Shown here: in pieces, positions 12,776 to 24,015 of the stretch
Layout of the letters: each line of letters starts with the position of its first letter
How positions within the stretch are numbered: the first letter of the stretch is position 1
Origin: Phytophthora sp. 'mugwort'
Lineage: Eukaryota > Oomycota > Peronosporomycetes > Peronosporales > Peronosporaceae
Direction of reading: 5' to 3'
DNA: 64,000 bases
Assembly (NCBI GenBank): GCA_033558025.1
Contig: JAUCEF010000001.1
Coordinates: 3,534,001 to 3,598,000, forward strand
Program-made: the position numbers and the translations under genes
Notes under the pieces: generated by a model
The model's input: only the letters and a program-made list of their open reading frames with translations
Database searches by the model: none
What the model was told of the DNA's origin: nothing

Positions 12776-13919
12776 GTGCTGTCGGTAGCATGCAAGTTTT
12801 TCGTCAAGTTTGGTCGTGAAGCTACGCCAAATTCGAAGCGAAAGCGAACCAAGAACGTGCAATATTTCAAATTCCCCCTTCGTACAGATAACTACAGACG
12901 TCATCACAAACTAGTACACCCTATCATTTGGAAGCAATATAAAGCAGCAACAACAGAAGACAAGACGGAGTGTTTTAGCTGTCCCAACCGAGCCAACATT
13001 ATGCTGGCTCATCTTGACCGTGAAGAACCCATCCGATTCGAGATAAGACGACAGATTGTGGAGGAAATCATTGGCGGCATTCCGTTCGATCCAGATGATG
13101 CTGAAGCACAGTCCAAAGGTGTCAATGCTCTCGCTATTTTGAAAGCTGGAGATGACGAACGTTACACCGTGACGATTGGCTTACCCAGTCTATTCAATCT
13201 TCTTGTTGGTTTTGTAAGCAATGGGGCTTCATTTCGAAGTGCAGCCGCACATGACCGAACAAAAACACAGTAAGTGACCAAACTCAATTATCTCAGTGGT
13301 GTCACAGATGCTCGTTGTGCATCGTACATCCGCGCAGTTTACGCAGCGAGCTTGGATCGTATTCACCGTCTCCTCCAGCCATGTGTGGCGTATTCACTAG
13401 CCCTTGACGTGGGTAGTGTGCAAGGTACTTCGTACCTTGATATTCAAGTGCGATTCTATAATACTTGCGGGCAGTTGATCAACCTGCACTTACTAGCGGT
13501 ACATCTGTTTACTGCTGCTACCTTGCTCAGCGTCTGTGAGCGTGTGATGGATGTTCTTGACGAAGTATGGTTTTCAGAACTATTGTCCATCGGAACTGAT
13601 GGAGATCCAACAATGACACGACGTCTTTCCGGAGTGCAAACTGTATTTGACACAGCAACTCACTATTCTCTTGTACGCGTTTGGTCCGGGTTGCACGAGC
13701 TCGAGGTCGTTGCTCCAGAGGAATACAATAGACAGTGGTGAAGCGTTTTATGAGAGACCTGACGAACTGGTAAGTTGGATACATCGTCAACAAAAATTGA
13801 TAATCGAAATGAAATCGACTTGTCCAAGATTCGCCTGTACGCGATGGCTGTCAATGTATAAGCTGACGAAATGGCTGGTTAAGCATCGTACCCGTGTGCT
13901 TGGAATTGGCAATTGGTGA
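12776..13919 (+). pseudogene. hAT-like transposase remnant 2 with BED-like N-terminus
   Basis: Two adjacent frames, 12776-13273 and 13274-13741, are in the same register and separated by one stop (TAA at 13271). The first holds a BED-like DNA-binding region (VQYFKFPLRTDNYRRHHK, then FSCPNRA). The second holds the core: SLALDVGSVQGTSYLDIQV, FHLL-like INLHLLAVHLF and LLSIGTDGDPTMTRRLSG, corresponding to the STDG block, then LVRVWSGLHELE. Frame is lost after 13741 and picks up in another frame to about 13919. The layout complements remnant 1, and both probably derive from the same family. Confidence 0.6.
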
Positions 13920-15178
13920 TCCGGACTCTATGCATATACTCGAAAGTGGCTTCGTACAGTTATTTTAAAGGGGGTGAAAAACAAAATCGGAGACGAGCGG
14001 TTGCAAGGTCGCGTAGCCGTAGCAAACCGGCGCGGGTGCCCGCGATGCAGAGCCGAGCGGTATTTGCGAAGGCGGATCCAGCGCCGAGCATTCCAGCGAT
14101 ACGAGCACTGTAGCGGTCCGAGAATATTTGGAGCGCAGCGGGTAAGCAACCCCCACGATGACATCCGTTTTGCATAATGAGGTAACCTTATTGCATACTT
14201 GGTTTCATTATGATGTCGTTTATATTAACTGTGTACGTACAGTACTATAGACTTTCCCGCATATCCTCTGCCTTACATTGAATAGGCTACGCCAGCATAT
14301 TCGTCTTGTTGAGATATTAGGGTGCTTTAGCGCCACTTGAACGAGAGGCCATGAATGTCTAGAAGTACCCATAATGCGTCGCATGATCGTCGGGGTAGCC
14401 TACCGCTGGTAAAGTTAATGACCCTTGCACGTTATAATTAATACAGTAATACTGTGGTGGAATTGGTCTGGTACTAATTGAATTTGAGGTGCGCTCGACA
14501 CTCGAGTCAGATCTCATGCTGCACGCATTGCCCGACGGCAGGCATCGCCTCTTTCCTCTCCCTCTCCTACGCGCCTCTACTTACGGAACCCATCTAGCCG
14601 ACTCTCACCATTCTACAGTACTGTTTGCCATCGAAGCTTGCGGATGAACTCCATCATGGAGTCCATCCATGGTTAGAGAGTATAGAACGCGATGATCCTA
14701 GGATTCCTCAGCCGATATGATAGGATGCTGTGCTCGCTTCCCCATTGTTGTGGCAGCAGCTCCAAAAATAATACTGACTGTTTCGTACATAGACGTTTTG
14801 TACCCACTACATCGGACGACTTCGCAAACCCTCAAACCCGCTGGTTCGGAACAGCCGACGTACAGGGCCACGGCAACGACACCCACAGTCACGCAGACTG
14901 CGTGACACAGTGCGTGACCATGCCGTAAGCGTAGAGCGTGTCTACCCAGAAAAAGGTATAGACGCCAATGCCCTGGCTCAAAGCTGCTGCTCAGAATTAT
15001 CATGGGAGCTGCCTCACCATCGACTCTCAACTCATTTCGTTCCATACGAACGTGTCAATGGGACAATGTTCACTCTCCATTCGTCAGTGTCGGCGTCACT
15101 GTGCGGTCGGCGGTGCACCTTATTGACCGACTTGCTGTTCGTCTCCCCCACCCGACAACGCCGTCCAAATAGTCAACG
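13920..15178. other. Intergenic, upstream of the LTA-synthase-like gene
   Basis: No gene recognised in 1.26 kb. Several overlapping open frames at 13960-14180 are mutually exclusive and featureless. The final 150 bp should hold the promoter of the gene at 15179. An ACTCATTTCGTTCC stretch near 15030 loosely resembles the oomycete initiator (GCTCATT-type), but this is weak. Confidence 0.35.
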
Positions 15179-17860
15179 ATGGCGAGCCACAGCGTTAACG
15201 GCAAAGTGTCCACGTCAACTCGCAACGCCCAAGATGCTACCGACTCTCACACAAAGAACGAGGTCGCGTCGAAGGCTTCTCGATGCCGTCAACCGATCGC
15301 AATGTACCAGAACCTCATTGAACGGGGTTATCCGTGGCTTGGATGGGCATTCGTCTACACCTTCACGCTCTTTTTCCTCTTCGTTTATCGGTGCGTTGGG
15401 CTGGGCGCTCTGGTGACCATGTACGCCAGTGCAGAGGATGATACCCCGGGTGTGGTGCTCGGAGCCTTGACGCTCGGGTTCTTGGAAGACTTTGTCTGTG
15501 TCACGTACTTTGCGTGCATTCTCTGGCTGTTTGACAGCTTCAAACCTATAGTAGCCAAGTGCTTCAACCATCGCCAGGTAGGAGCTGTTACTCGGGTGGT
15601 TGCTGGCACGATTACGACCTTCTCGGTATCGTGGATTCTCTTCGTGGCTTTCACGATTCCTGTCGTCGTTGATGTTCTCATTGTGCGTCTGCGTAACATG
15701 CGCTTCACGTTCGACATTATCGTCATGGCGATCGAGGAGAAAGACAATGCCAGCTCGTTTGAAGTATCAAACGGGGAGATCACCGACGCTTGTGTGAACG
15801 TTATAGTGCTCGTACTGTCCGCAACTTTCTTCGCGGTCGTCCGTACCAGAACTTCATGGGCGAACCTGGCAACGTGGAATCCGACCCAGACCGAGCTGCC
15901 TCTGGGCAATTCCTACGCTTATGACACTTTGCAGCTGAGAGGAAATACGAAGCACCAGCTTAGCTCGAACGAAAGTCAGGACGATGCCAGTCCTGATACA
16001 AAAGTCATCGAACTGGATCAAGCCACGTCAGCAAATGCGACCAAGACGGCAGAAAGTGACGAAGAAGCGACCAAGCTGTCGAAATACGTGACCGTGGAGA
16101 TTAACGACATCTCTGACCGTTCCGAGGTGGACACTGCTTCATCTACTGACGACGATAACGACAGCACTCAGTGTCTGCCGCTAGACAAGGAGGATCCTAA
16201 ACGAACCGACAAGCGCCAGTTTCTCAAGCAAAGTATCATTGCACTCGTCGGTCTTGTGTTTATTCCTATGGTGGTCATCGCAGTAAGTTGCGCGTGCTCG
16301 CCTCTCATCGCATACTCAGCACTGAATACGACGATCAACGAGATGTTTGGCCATGCGTTCCAACCGGACGTCGACGGGAGCACGTCTGCTCTTGACGACA
16401 TCAATCTCCCTTGGGTCGAGACGTACATCCACCACGCAACTGAGAACCACGAGCTCTTTGGGAACCATACGCTCTACCGACGCACGACGGGGTTCCAGGG
16501 AGATCTCGCGTTTAACGTCAAGGTGAACCCGAAAAATCCGCCTAATGTGCTCCTTCTCGTGATTGAATCCTTCCGGTTCCACGACTCGCACTACCTCGTC
16601 GGAGAGGAAGACCCATCGGACTTGTTTAAGGGCACGAATCTCACGATTACTCCAAACTTTGACAGGTGGGCGAAGCGAGGCATCGCTCTGCGGAACTACT
16701 GGTCGAGCTGGCGGACAAGTCGATCGGTCGAGAGTTTGCTCTTTGGGCAACTTCCGTACGACCACGTGACCAAGTCTGGCATGACTGGAGGCCAGCACGA
16801 GACCAAATTATCAGGTTTGCCACAGCTCTTCGCGGCGAAGGGCTACGAGACCTTCTTCACGACGGGCTGTAAGACGAACTACGACAGCTGGGACGCCTTC
16901 CTTCCTGCTCATGGTTTTGAGACTGTTTGGAGTCGCAACGAAATGATGAAACTCGCTCAAACCGACTTGGGCATTAAACCGAGGGACTGGACAGGCCCTG
17001 AGCACCGGGCACTCAACTGGGGTGTGCATGACGACTTGAGTTTCCAGCTTCTAGGAGATCTCTTTGTGAACAAGACGAAGGCCCAAGCTGAGCGAGTGGC
17101 AAAGGGAAAAGCCAAGCAACCGCTCTTCCTTACGCATTATACCATCTCGAGCCACGTCAATTACGTACAGCGTCCGAAATGGTACGACGAGTCCAAGAAA
17201 CCCGACTTTTCGGCGCTGTACAAGGGCCAAAAGTACGCGGCCAATATCAAACACTACCTCGAAATCCGATATTTCACGGACATGGAGTTTGGCAAGTTTA
17301 TGGACCGGATGTCTGAGGCTGGCATTTTAAACGATACTATTGTGGTCATTTCAGGTGATCACGGCCAGGGGCCTGAGTTCGGCAACGACATTCCTGAAGA
17401 CCGTGACGTGTCTGCTACGCGAGTGGCTGGAGCGATTGTCGCTGAAGGACGGCTGGGTGACGCGGTGGGGATGGTCATGGACGACGCGACGGAACAGTAC
17501 GATATTCTCAACACATTGGCGGATATCACTGGAGTCCCGGAGGACGGCTTTGAACAAGATGGCGTGGGTCGGTCTCTCAAGCGCAAGATCAAATTCGGGG
17601 AGCGGGTCGTGTATAGTAACAACCCAACACGCAAAATGTCGGTTGTGCGTGGCCATGAGCGACTGCGGTACGACAAGGTGACGGACTCAACGTTGCTGCA
17701 TAATACCGACACGGATCACGACATGAAGAACAATTTACTGTCTGGCCTGACTGAGGAAGAGCACGCCGAGTGGATGAGCTGGCGCAATGCTGGGCGTCGT
17801 ATTAACGCGTACTACACCAAGCGATGGGAAGGCAAATGTTTGCTTGCAGCGGAATGTTAA
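15179..17860 (+). CDS. Membrane protein with LTA-synthase/sulfatase-fold ectodomain (copy A)
   Basis: An intronless 893-residue protein; the ATG at 15179 sits in good context (CAACGATGG). About five hydrophobic segments (residues about 52-72, 92-120, 142-168, 205-222, 351-381) are followed by a large domain of the alkaline-phosphatase superfamily (PF00884), the layout of bacterial lipoteichoic acid synthases and phosphoglycerol transferases. Visible catalytic features: Glu463 in VIESFRFHD (metal), Thr513 in the RTSRS stretch (probable nucleophile, aligning with the KTS of LtaS), His659 in YTISSH, and Asp727-His728 in SGDHGQ (metal). The acidic Ser/Asp-rich loop at residues 260-345 is specific to this gene. 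The natural substrate in an oomycete is unknown; phospho-polyol transfer or hydrolysis at the cell surface is inference. Tandem paralogue at 19118. Confidence 0.88.
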   Translation: MASHSVNGKVSTSTRNAQDATDSHTKNEVASKASRCRQPIAMYQNLIERGYPWLGWAFVYTFTLFFLFVYRCVGLGALVTMYASAEDDTPGVVLGALTLGFLEDFVCVTYFACILWLFDSFKPIVAKCFNHRQVGAVTRVVAGTITTFSVSWILFVAFTIPVVVDVLIVRLRNMRFTFDIIVMAIEEKDNASSFEVSNGEITDACVNVIVLVLSATFFAVVRTRTSWANLATWNPTQTELPLGNSYAYDTLQLRGNTKHQLSSNESQDDASPDTKVIELDQATSANATKTAESDEEATKLSKYVTVEINDISDRSEVDTASSTDDDNDSTQCLPLDKEDPKRTDKRQFLKQSIIALVGLVFIPMVVIAVSCACSPLIAYSALNTTINEMFGHAFQPDVDGSTSALDDINLPWVETYIHHATENHELFGNHTLYRRTTGFQGDLAFNVKVNPKNPPNVLLLVIESFRFHDSHYLVGEEDPSDLFKGTNLTITPNFDRWAKRGIALRNYWSSWRTSRSVESLLFGQLPYDHVTKSGMTGGQHETKLSGLPQLFAAKGYETFFTTGCKTNYDSWDAFLPAHGFETVWSRNEMMKLAQTDLGIKPRDWTGPEHRALNWGVHDDLSFQLLGDLFVNKTKAQAERVAKGKAKQPLFLTHYTISSHVNYVQRPKWYDESKKPDFSALYKGQKYAANIKHYLEIRYFTDMEFGKFMDRMSEAGILNDTIVVISGDHGQGPEFGNDIPEDRDVSATRVAGAIVAEGRLGDAVGMVMDDATEQYDILNTLADITGVPEDGFEQDGVGRSLKRKIKFGERVVYSNNPTRKMSVVRGHERLRYDKVTDSTLLHNTDTDHDMKNNLLSGLTEEEHAEWMSWRNAGRRINAYYTKRWEGKCLLAAEC

Positions 17861-18324
17861 CCATGCGGAGCTAAGTAAATGCGAGCTGTATGCATGGTAA
17901 TGTATAGAATTATAACGATACTATTGTTGAAAGTTACAATTTTGCAGTCGATAATGGAAGGTAGTCGACCCTTCAGCTGTTGGGAGATCAAGATTTTGAA
18001 AGAGGCAGCCTTTGCATATTTTTCATTGCGGCTCTTGAATTCAGTATCTTGCCCAATCTTTTGAGTAGTTACGAGTTTTTAGCGTTCGGTTACGTTGTGA
18101 ATAGAGATTTCTACCACTGTCGTAATCGATTGTGTCAGACCTACGTTGACATTAAATAGGCTCATGGAGGGGTTATTTTCAAGGATGCAGCGCATTCTTC
18201 GAAGCACTATCCGGATGCGCAAGAAAAACAAGTCGGTAATTAAGGGAGCCGTGACAACGACGGAACGTTGCTAGCCACGACACCACACACCGTCGCGATC
18301 TAGAGATGCGGTAACTTCTCAGAT
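17861..18324. other. Intergenic between tandem paralogues
   Basis: 3' flank of copy A. No gene recognised. Confidence 0.4.
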
Positions 18325-18790
18325 TTGGTGTTTAGTAAGTTTCTGGATCGAATGGCTTATGCAGAATCTTTAAACGATACTATTGTCGTCATCACGGGAG
18401 ATCGTAGCGCGTATCATCGGCTAGAGCTACCATCGCGGAAGCCCCACAAGGTAATGCTGCAGGATTGGCGATCGATGACGCTGAGATCGAGCTCTATGAC
18501 AGGCTCGATACGTTGGTCGAGATTACCCGTGAACTTCATGGAGTTTTTTTATTTTCGCTGATGAACGCTCAAAATTTGAGCGATCATTACCACGTTTGAG
18601 TCCAACGTAATGCCATGGCAACTGTCCAAGCAACAATAGATTGATGTTCAAACAAAAATATCGATTTGCTGGGACAAGAAAACGGCTGTGCGTGGCCCTT
18701 ACGAGCGATGCTGTCTTTCTACATGACCGTGATACACGATGGATCCTTTTTTCAGACCCGCCCGCGGACGAACAAGCCGACTAGCTTACT
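18325..18790 (+). pseudogene. Remnant of a third LTA-synthase-like copy
   Basis: FSKFLDRMAYAESLNDTIVVITGD at 18330-18403 matches the region before the GDHG metal motif of both flanking genes (FGKFMDRMSEAGILNDTIVV in copy A), but the motif reads GDRS, so the metal His is lost and frame is soon lost too. About 250 bp further, KKTAVRGPYER near 18680-18720 resembles the KMSVVRGHERLRYDK region. The spacing is shorter than in the intact genes, so internal deletion as well as decay has occurred. It shows the pair was once at least three genes. Confidence 0.75.
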
Positions 18791-19117
18791 ATAGACATCG
18801 TATCAGACACGTACTCTATTTTACCATTGTAGCTCGTACGGTACCATGTCGCATCGCAATCATACCTTGGTTGACTCCCTCCCACGCTGGGCAATTATGG
18901 ATAGTTGCCACTTATCTGGAACTACTAAAAACTGCCGGACAAGTTGGTTTCAAAAAGCGATAGCAGTTTTTGTTTACCAATATCCCTGGAAAGTTTCTAG
19001 TTGATCCGGCGACGTGGTTTCACGACGATAAGCCGCTTCAGTCACAACCCGCCAAACTCTCGTCGCCCAGCATTGCTGTCTTCGACCACGGAGACACTAG
19101 CTCATATCAAGCGCCGG

Positions 19118-21658
19118 ATGCTGTCGAAAGCAACTTTAATTTGGCGAAAAGTCGACTCCTTAGAGGCTGTTCACCGTATGAAGCGCTCGGATTTGTGGAC
19201 GCGTCCGTGGCTTGGATGGGCGTTCCTCTACGTCTTCGTGCTCTTCATCTTCTCCACCTATCGAGTCGTATATTTCCAGGATCTGATTATGGTGTACGCG
19301 ACGCCCAAGGACGGCACATATGGTGTGATGATCGCAGCGCTCAGTCTCGGATTCCTGGAAGATATTGTTTGTACGACGTATCTCGCTGCTGTACTTTGGA
19401 CTTTTGAGATATTCCAACATGGAATCTGTAATTGGTCTTATGGACGAGAATTCTGGAAGCGCACGCCACGAAGTTGCTTAACCCGTCAAGCAGTGGATAA
19501 CATCATAACTTTTGTAGTGTCACTGCTGCTGTATGTAGCAATGATGGCTCCGTTCGTTGCAGATATGGTTGTTGTACGTACTAAAGGCATGCGATTCACA
19601 TTTGAGCTCGTGACTATGGCTATTAAGGAGCGAAAATACCTCAGTGCTTCCCCCATCTCGAGCGAGGAGGTTAACGAAGGGTATAAAGCTGCTGCTGATC
19701 TTGTGTTCGCAGCTGTCTTCTTCGCCTTCGTTCGTATGTGCGCTTCGTGGTCCAATTTGACTCTTTGGAATCCGATCCAAGAACTGACAACTGTCATCCT
19801 TATACGCAGTGGTAACAGTAGTGGTGGACACAGCAGACAGAGCGGAGCCAAGGTGGCCGATAGAAAAACATATACGAGTTCCAAACACGTGGACATTGAG
19901 CTAGGAGATGATGATACTTACAACTTAGGGATTGCTGCTGCTGAATACGGAAACTCCGACGACCAAGACAGTGAAACACTTCTGCCATCTTCGACTTTGA
20001 AGCCTACGGACACCAAAGTATCTTGGCAACGTATTGGTCTACAGACTGCCATTGTTTTCTCTTGGCTCGTGATCCTTCCAGTGATTGTGGTGGCAATAAG
20101 TTGTGCATGTTTGCCACTAGTTGCATATTCGGGGATGAATATTACACTCAACGAACTCTTTTCGCACGCTTTGGAACCCAGTGTGAAAGTTGTCACCCCT
20201 ATAAACCGAGACTCGAGTGTCCCTTGGGTCGAAACGTTTATTCACAGTGCTACTGAGCTGCACACGTTGTTTGGCCATGACACGCTGTACCGCAAGACGA
20301 CAGGCTTTCAAGGAGATCTCGCATTCGACGTCAAGGTCAGTCCTGAGAATCCTCCCAACGTCTTACTTCTTGTGGTCGAGTCGTTCCGTTTTCATGATTC
20401 CCACTACCTCGTTGGCGACGAAGACCCGTCGAGCCTGTTTAAGGGCTCTAACTTCACTGTGACGCCAAATTTTGACAGGTGGGCAAAACGTGGAGTAGCT
20501 CTGCGTAACTTCTGGTCGAGTATCCGAACTAGTCGGGCGGTCGAGAGCTTATTGTTCGCTCAGGTCCCGTATGACAATGCAGTCAATACAGGCACGTCAG
20601 GTGGTAAGAGAGACACGAAGCTTGCAGGTTTACCACAGCTCTTCACGGCAAAAGGGTACGAAACCTTTTTCACCACCGGTTCGACTACAGACTACGATCA
20701 TTGGGATATTTTCCTTCCATCTCATGGATTCGACAATGTCTGGAATAACCGAAAATTCGTCAAACTGGCAGAAAGCGACTTGGGGATCACTGAGGATCAA
20801 TGGTTCGGCCCCGAGGGTAGAGGCCACCATTGGGGCGTTCATGACGACGTGAGTTTCCAACTTGTTGGGGACTTGCTCGTGAACAAAACCAAGGAACAAC
20901 GTGCTCGAATGGCCGAAAAAAAGACGAAGCAGCCTCTGTTTCTCACACATTTTACCATCTCAAGTCATGGACCTTTCACGGAGCGGCCACAATGGTTCGC
21001 TGAAGCCGACAAGCCCGATTTCTCTGTACTTTATAAAAATGAACAACCGGAGAGCGCAGAACGCCACAAAAACTACTTGGAAATGCGGTACTTTACAGAC
21101 TTGGAACTGGGCAAGTTCATGGATCGTATGGCAAGTGAAGGCGTCCTCAATGACACGATTGTAGTGATTACTGGTGATCATGGAGGCTCGACCACAGGAG
21201 AGGAGGTCTCTGGTCTGCGTGTAGCGGGTGCTATCATCGCAGAGGGTCGACTGGGAGACAGTGTGGGTCTCGTTCTTGAGGATGCCGCTGAGCACTACGA
21301 TATTCTTAACACCTTGGCGGATATCACGGGAGTGCCTGACGGAGGCTTTCTTCAAGATGGTATTGGACGCTCACTCAAGCGCAACGTGACCTTCGGGGAG
21401 CGCGTCGTGTTCAGCAACGATCCGAATAGAAAAATGTCTGTCGTACGGGGCCATGAACGTCTGCGCTACGATCGTATTTCGGACTCGGTACTGCTGCATA
21501 ATTTCTACAGCGATCATGCAGCGAGTACAGATCTGTTTCCAGAACTCACGGATGAAGAGCAGGCACAATGGCTCTTATGGCGCGATAATGGACGACTTGT
21601 CAATGCATACTACACAAAGCGATGGGATGGAAAATGCCTACTTGCAGCCCAGTGTTGA
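19118..21658 (+). CDS. Membrane protein with LTA-synthase/sulfatase-fold ectodomain (copy B)
   Basis: An intronless tandem paralogue of the gene at 15179. The open frame extends up to a TTG at 19001, but the first ATG is 19118 (846 residues), with another at 19178 closer to the first membrane segment. Same order of parts: PWLGWAFLYVFVLF membrane start, further hydrophobic segments, an acidic cytosol-type loop shorter than in copy A, a last segment, then the catalytic domain with VVESFRFHDSHYLVG (metal Glu), SIRTSRAVESLLF (Thr nucleophile candidate), LTHFTISSH and ITGDHGGS (Asp-His metal pair). Both copies end in an almost identical RWxGKCLLAAxC tail. All key residues are kept, so both copies are probably active. 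The first 40 codons of the long frame have no counterpart in copy A and are probably not translated. Confidence 0.87.
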   Translation: MLSKATLIWRKVDSLEAVHRMKRSDLWTRPWLGWAFLYVFVLFIFSTYRVVYFQDLIMVYATPKDGTYGVMIAALSLGFLEDIVCTTYLAAVLWTFEIFQHGICNWSYGREFWKRTPRSCLTRQAVDNIITFVVSLLLYVAMMAPFVADMVVVRTKGMRFTFELVTMAIKERKYLSASPISSEEVNEGYKAAADLVFAAVFFAFVRMCASWSNLTLWNPIQELTTVILIRSGNSSGGHSRQSGAKVADRKTYTSSKHVDIELGDDDTYNLGIAAAEYGNSDDQDSETLLPSSTLKPTDTKVSWQRIGLQTAIVFSWLVILPVIVVAISCACLPLVAYSGMNITLNELFSHALEPSVKVVTPINRDSSVPWVETFIHSATELHTLFGHDTLYRKTTGFQGDLAFDVKVSPENPPNVLLLVVESFRFHDSHYLVGDEDPSSLFKGSNFTVTPNFDRWAKRGVALRNFWSSIRTSRAVESLLFAQVPYDNAVNTGTSGGKRDTKLAGLPQLFTAKGYETFFTTGSTTDYDHWDIFLPSHGFDNVWNNRKFVKLAESDLGITEDQWFGPEGRGHHWGVHDDVSFQLVGDLLVNKTKEQRARMAEKKTKQPLFLTHFTISSHGPFTERPQWFAEADKPDFSVLYKNEQPESAERHKNYLEMRYFTDLELGKFMDRMASEGVLNDTIVVITGDHGGSTTGEEVSGLRVAGAIIAEGRLGDSVGLVLEDAAEHYDILNTLADITGVPDGGFLQDGIGRSLKRNVTFGERVVFSNDPNRKMSVVRGHERLRYDRISDSVLLHNFYSDHAASTDLFPELTDEEQAQWLLWRDNGRLVNAYYTKRWDGKCLLAAQC

Positions 21659-21795
21659 GTTTCGTATAAAAAGCTGCATGGCAAACAATTAAAATTCTTT
21701 TTTTAAGGGAACGACGATATGACATTTATATTTTGCAGTTTTTGTTTTCCTCCTACCTCGCTAATTGAACACATCGGTAGTTGGGAACATATGAC

Positions 21796-23486
21796 TTAGA
21801 ATACACTATAGACAGCTTCGACAACACCCGCGCCCAGCATCACGAAACCTAGGAGCATCATTAAAGACAGGAAAAGATCGTGTAACCAGTTGCCGCATGT
21901 CGGGGGCTCGTCACGAAAGAGACGCAAGTGGAAGAATGCTGGCAGGATAAAAGCCAGCAGCGAGCAGCACGTCGAGCCGATAAACGAGATAAAACGACCA
22001 AAATCTGTCAAAGCGAAGTAAGAACTCGAGTTAAAACGTATCCTGGGTAAACCAACGACAAAAAATAAGCCTCACCTGGAATACCGGCAGCGATCACGGC
22101 AGTGAGCAGCACAACTCCTGCGCGCAGAAGAATCCCCTTCCTCTGAGTCGTTTGGACGCTTTCAAGCTTGTTGCCGCACGCCACTATTGGTTGCAACACC
22201 TCGAAGACAGGAAACAGCATCACGGGGTATGTGAAGAAGAGCCCCAAGCATAGTAAAATCCTGACGAGTGTGACCAAACCTCCACTGCCTTCAAAATTGA
22301 GGGTGATGACAGCGTCGGTGTCGTCACCAAAAGCAAGGTATCCACAAACCCCAAAGGTGGCGTACAGTGACGTGATGATCACAACCGTGCTTACCAAAAT
22401 GGGTGTAAAATTCTGCTTGTTCCGCATTGAATTCTCCAACGGCAGCACCATTCCGACGCCTTCAAAACAATAACTTGCCACCCCGAAGAAGAACGGCACT
22501 GCGGACACCATGCCCATAGCCTCGATATTGTCATGATCCAGATTCATGTAGCTTAAATCAATGCTGAGCACCACTAGTAGTCCAAGGATACACATAAAGT
22601 CAGCGAGTAACGCCACGTACGCCAACTCCTTCATGTGCCTCAGCAGCGAAAAGCCAATAAGCGGCGGCACACACACCGACACGACCAACTGCTTTGATAC
22701 GTCCAAGAACTTGTGTGCATTGGAAGCTATGAAGATCAAATCTGTAAAAAAAAAACGCAAAATCGTGTCAACAATAATTGCCACAAGGAACCAATAGATC
22801 AATAATGACAGTCTTACTTACAGGCGATGCAGAATCCCGTTTGCGAGATCACAAGAGCGGAATTCACAATGATGGAACCGACGTGGCCCATGGCGAAGTA
22901 TCCAATCTCTCCGTACTTGGTGATGCTCTTGCCCTGCTGCTTAAGCTTGTACTTGCACTGCACCACGAGCATCATAGCGTACGTGCTTACTGCAGCCACT
23001 CCCATCAACGTCAACAGACCCATCTAGCGCATTGGCAATAATTACTGTCAGTAAAACAAAATCGTCACGTTGCAATGAATTATTGTACCATAATGCCGCA
23101 CTTGCGGAATGCATAGGGTAGACCCAATACTCCCGAGCCGAGGAAGGCAATGCAAGTGTTGATGAAAGTCTTCAAGTCTCTGCAACAAACAGAAAAAGTA
23201 AAAGAAAGATTGCATAATCAACCAGTCAGTCTTCAAGATTTTACGTGCGTGCATGTAGTTATGTATGAACGCACGAGGTGAGATGCAGCGCCGTCTTCGT
23301 GTGTTCGAGCAGCTCCGGACTGCCGAGCCGCTTGGGCACCGCGTCGCTTACGTCATCGTCGGCGGCGTCTACGCGCACACTGAAGCTGGAGGTGGTGGAG
23401 CATGTATCGGACTGGCTGTCGAGGTCTACGGCCTCTAGGTCGGCAGGGTCCTGGAGCGCCGGCACAGTGACGGAGATGGCAGCCAT
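21796..23486 (-). CDS. Amino acid/auxin permease (AAAP) family transporter, five exons
   Basis: Secondary transporter that imports amino acids at plasma or vacuolar membranes. Exons on the minus strand: 23486-23275, 23179-23089, 23023-22822, 22741-22076, 22004-21796. Introns are GT-AG, 71-95 bp. The joined length is 1380 bp (459 residues) in one frame, which supports every junction. A polar 60-residue N-terminus is followed by LKTFINTCIAFLGSGVLGLPYAF, the classic first helix with the GSG motif, then about ten more hydrophobic helices, including LIFIASNAHKFL and PFFFGVASYCFEGVGMVLPLE and the late AAGIPDFGRFISFIG. The exon 3-4 junction is TGTAAAAAA-side acceptor to GTAAGT donor and rebuilds a Tyr codon. 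An alternative upstream ATG at 23627 would add 47 residues; the 23486 ATG is preferred because the added part is not protein-like. Confidence 0.88.
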
Positions 23487-24015
23487 CTTTGATAGTAGTG
23501 AAGTTGTGGGATCGGTAGCATGGAAGCATTCGGTTAAGTACGTGTGTGGTGTGCCTGGCTTCATTACGGTATAAGAATGCCGCTTGTGTTTATTTTCTCC
23601 CCAAAACCTTAAGACGTGGTGATTCATATTTACTACTTAAGTAGACTAGAAAACGTCAGCGTTAATACTTCCGGGTGCTAACGTACAAGAAAGTCACCTT
23701 ATTGTTGCCTTACGGCGGCGTCAAAGACCGCGACAGTGATAATAGAGGTATCGGTGGCAATGTAGCCTGGGAAGGCGTGTTAAATTGTCGATGAAGTCGG
23801 ACTAATGAGCGATCAAATAATCCGAGCAGGAATCTCGTTAAACTACGGCAGAGGTCGCCGTTAGCTGCTTAGTCGACGCCATCTTCCGGGCTCGCTCAAG
23901 TTCAATGAAGAGAGGACCACTGCGAACCTGGTCGCTCTTCGAGGACCAGTAGACTGCGGCTCACTTGTCAATTCACGCTCTTCTAGACACGAGCCAGCCA
24001 CTTCCACCAATAACT
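23487..24015. other. Divergent intergenic region
   Basis: Shared 5' region of the minus-strand permease and the plus-strand NTF2-like gene, which start 530 bp apart, so it may act as a bidirectional promoter. No specific site recognised. Confidence 0.4.

Noticed and set aside
13928..14177. Five overlapping open frames on both strands near 14 kb
   Set aside because: Mutually exclusive, Arg/Ala-rich by base composition, and without motifs.
19001..19117. Upstream extension of LTA-synthase-like copy B
   Set aside because: Begins with TTG and has no counterpart in copy A; the ATG at 19118 is preferred.
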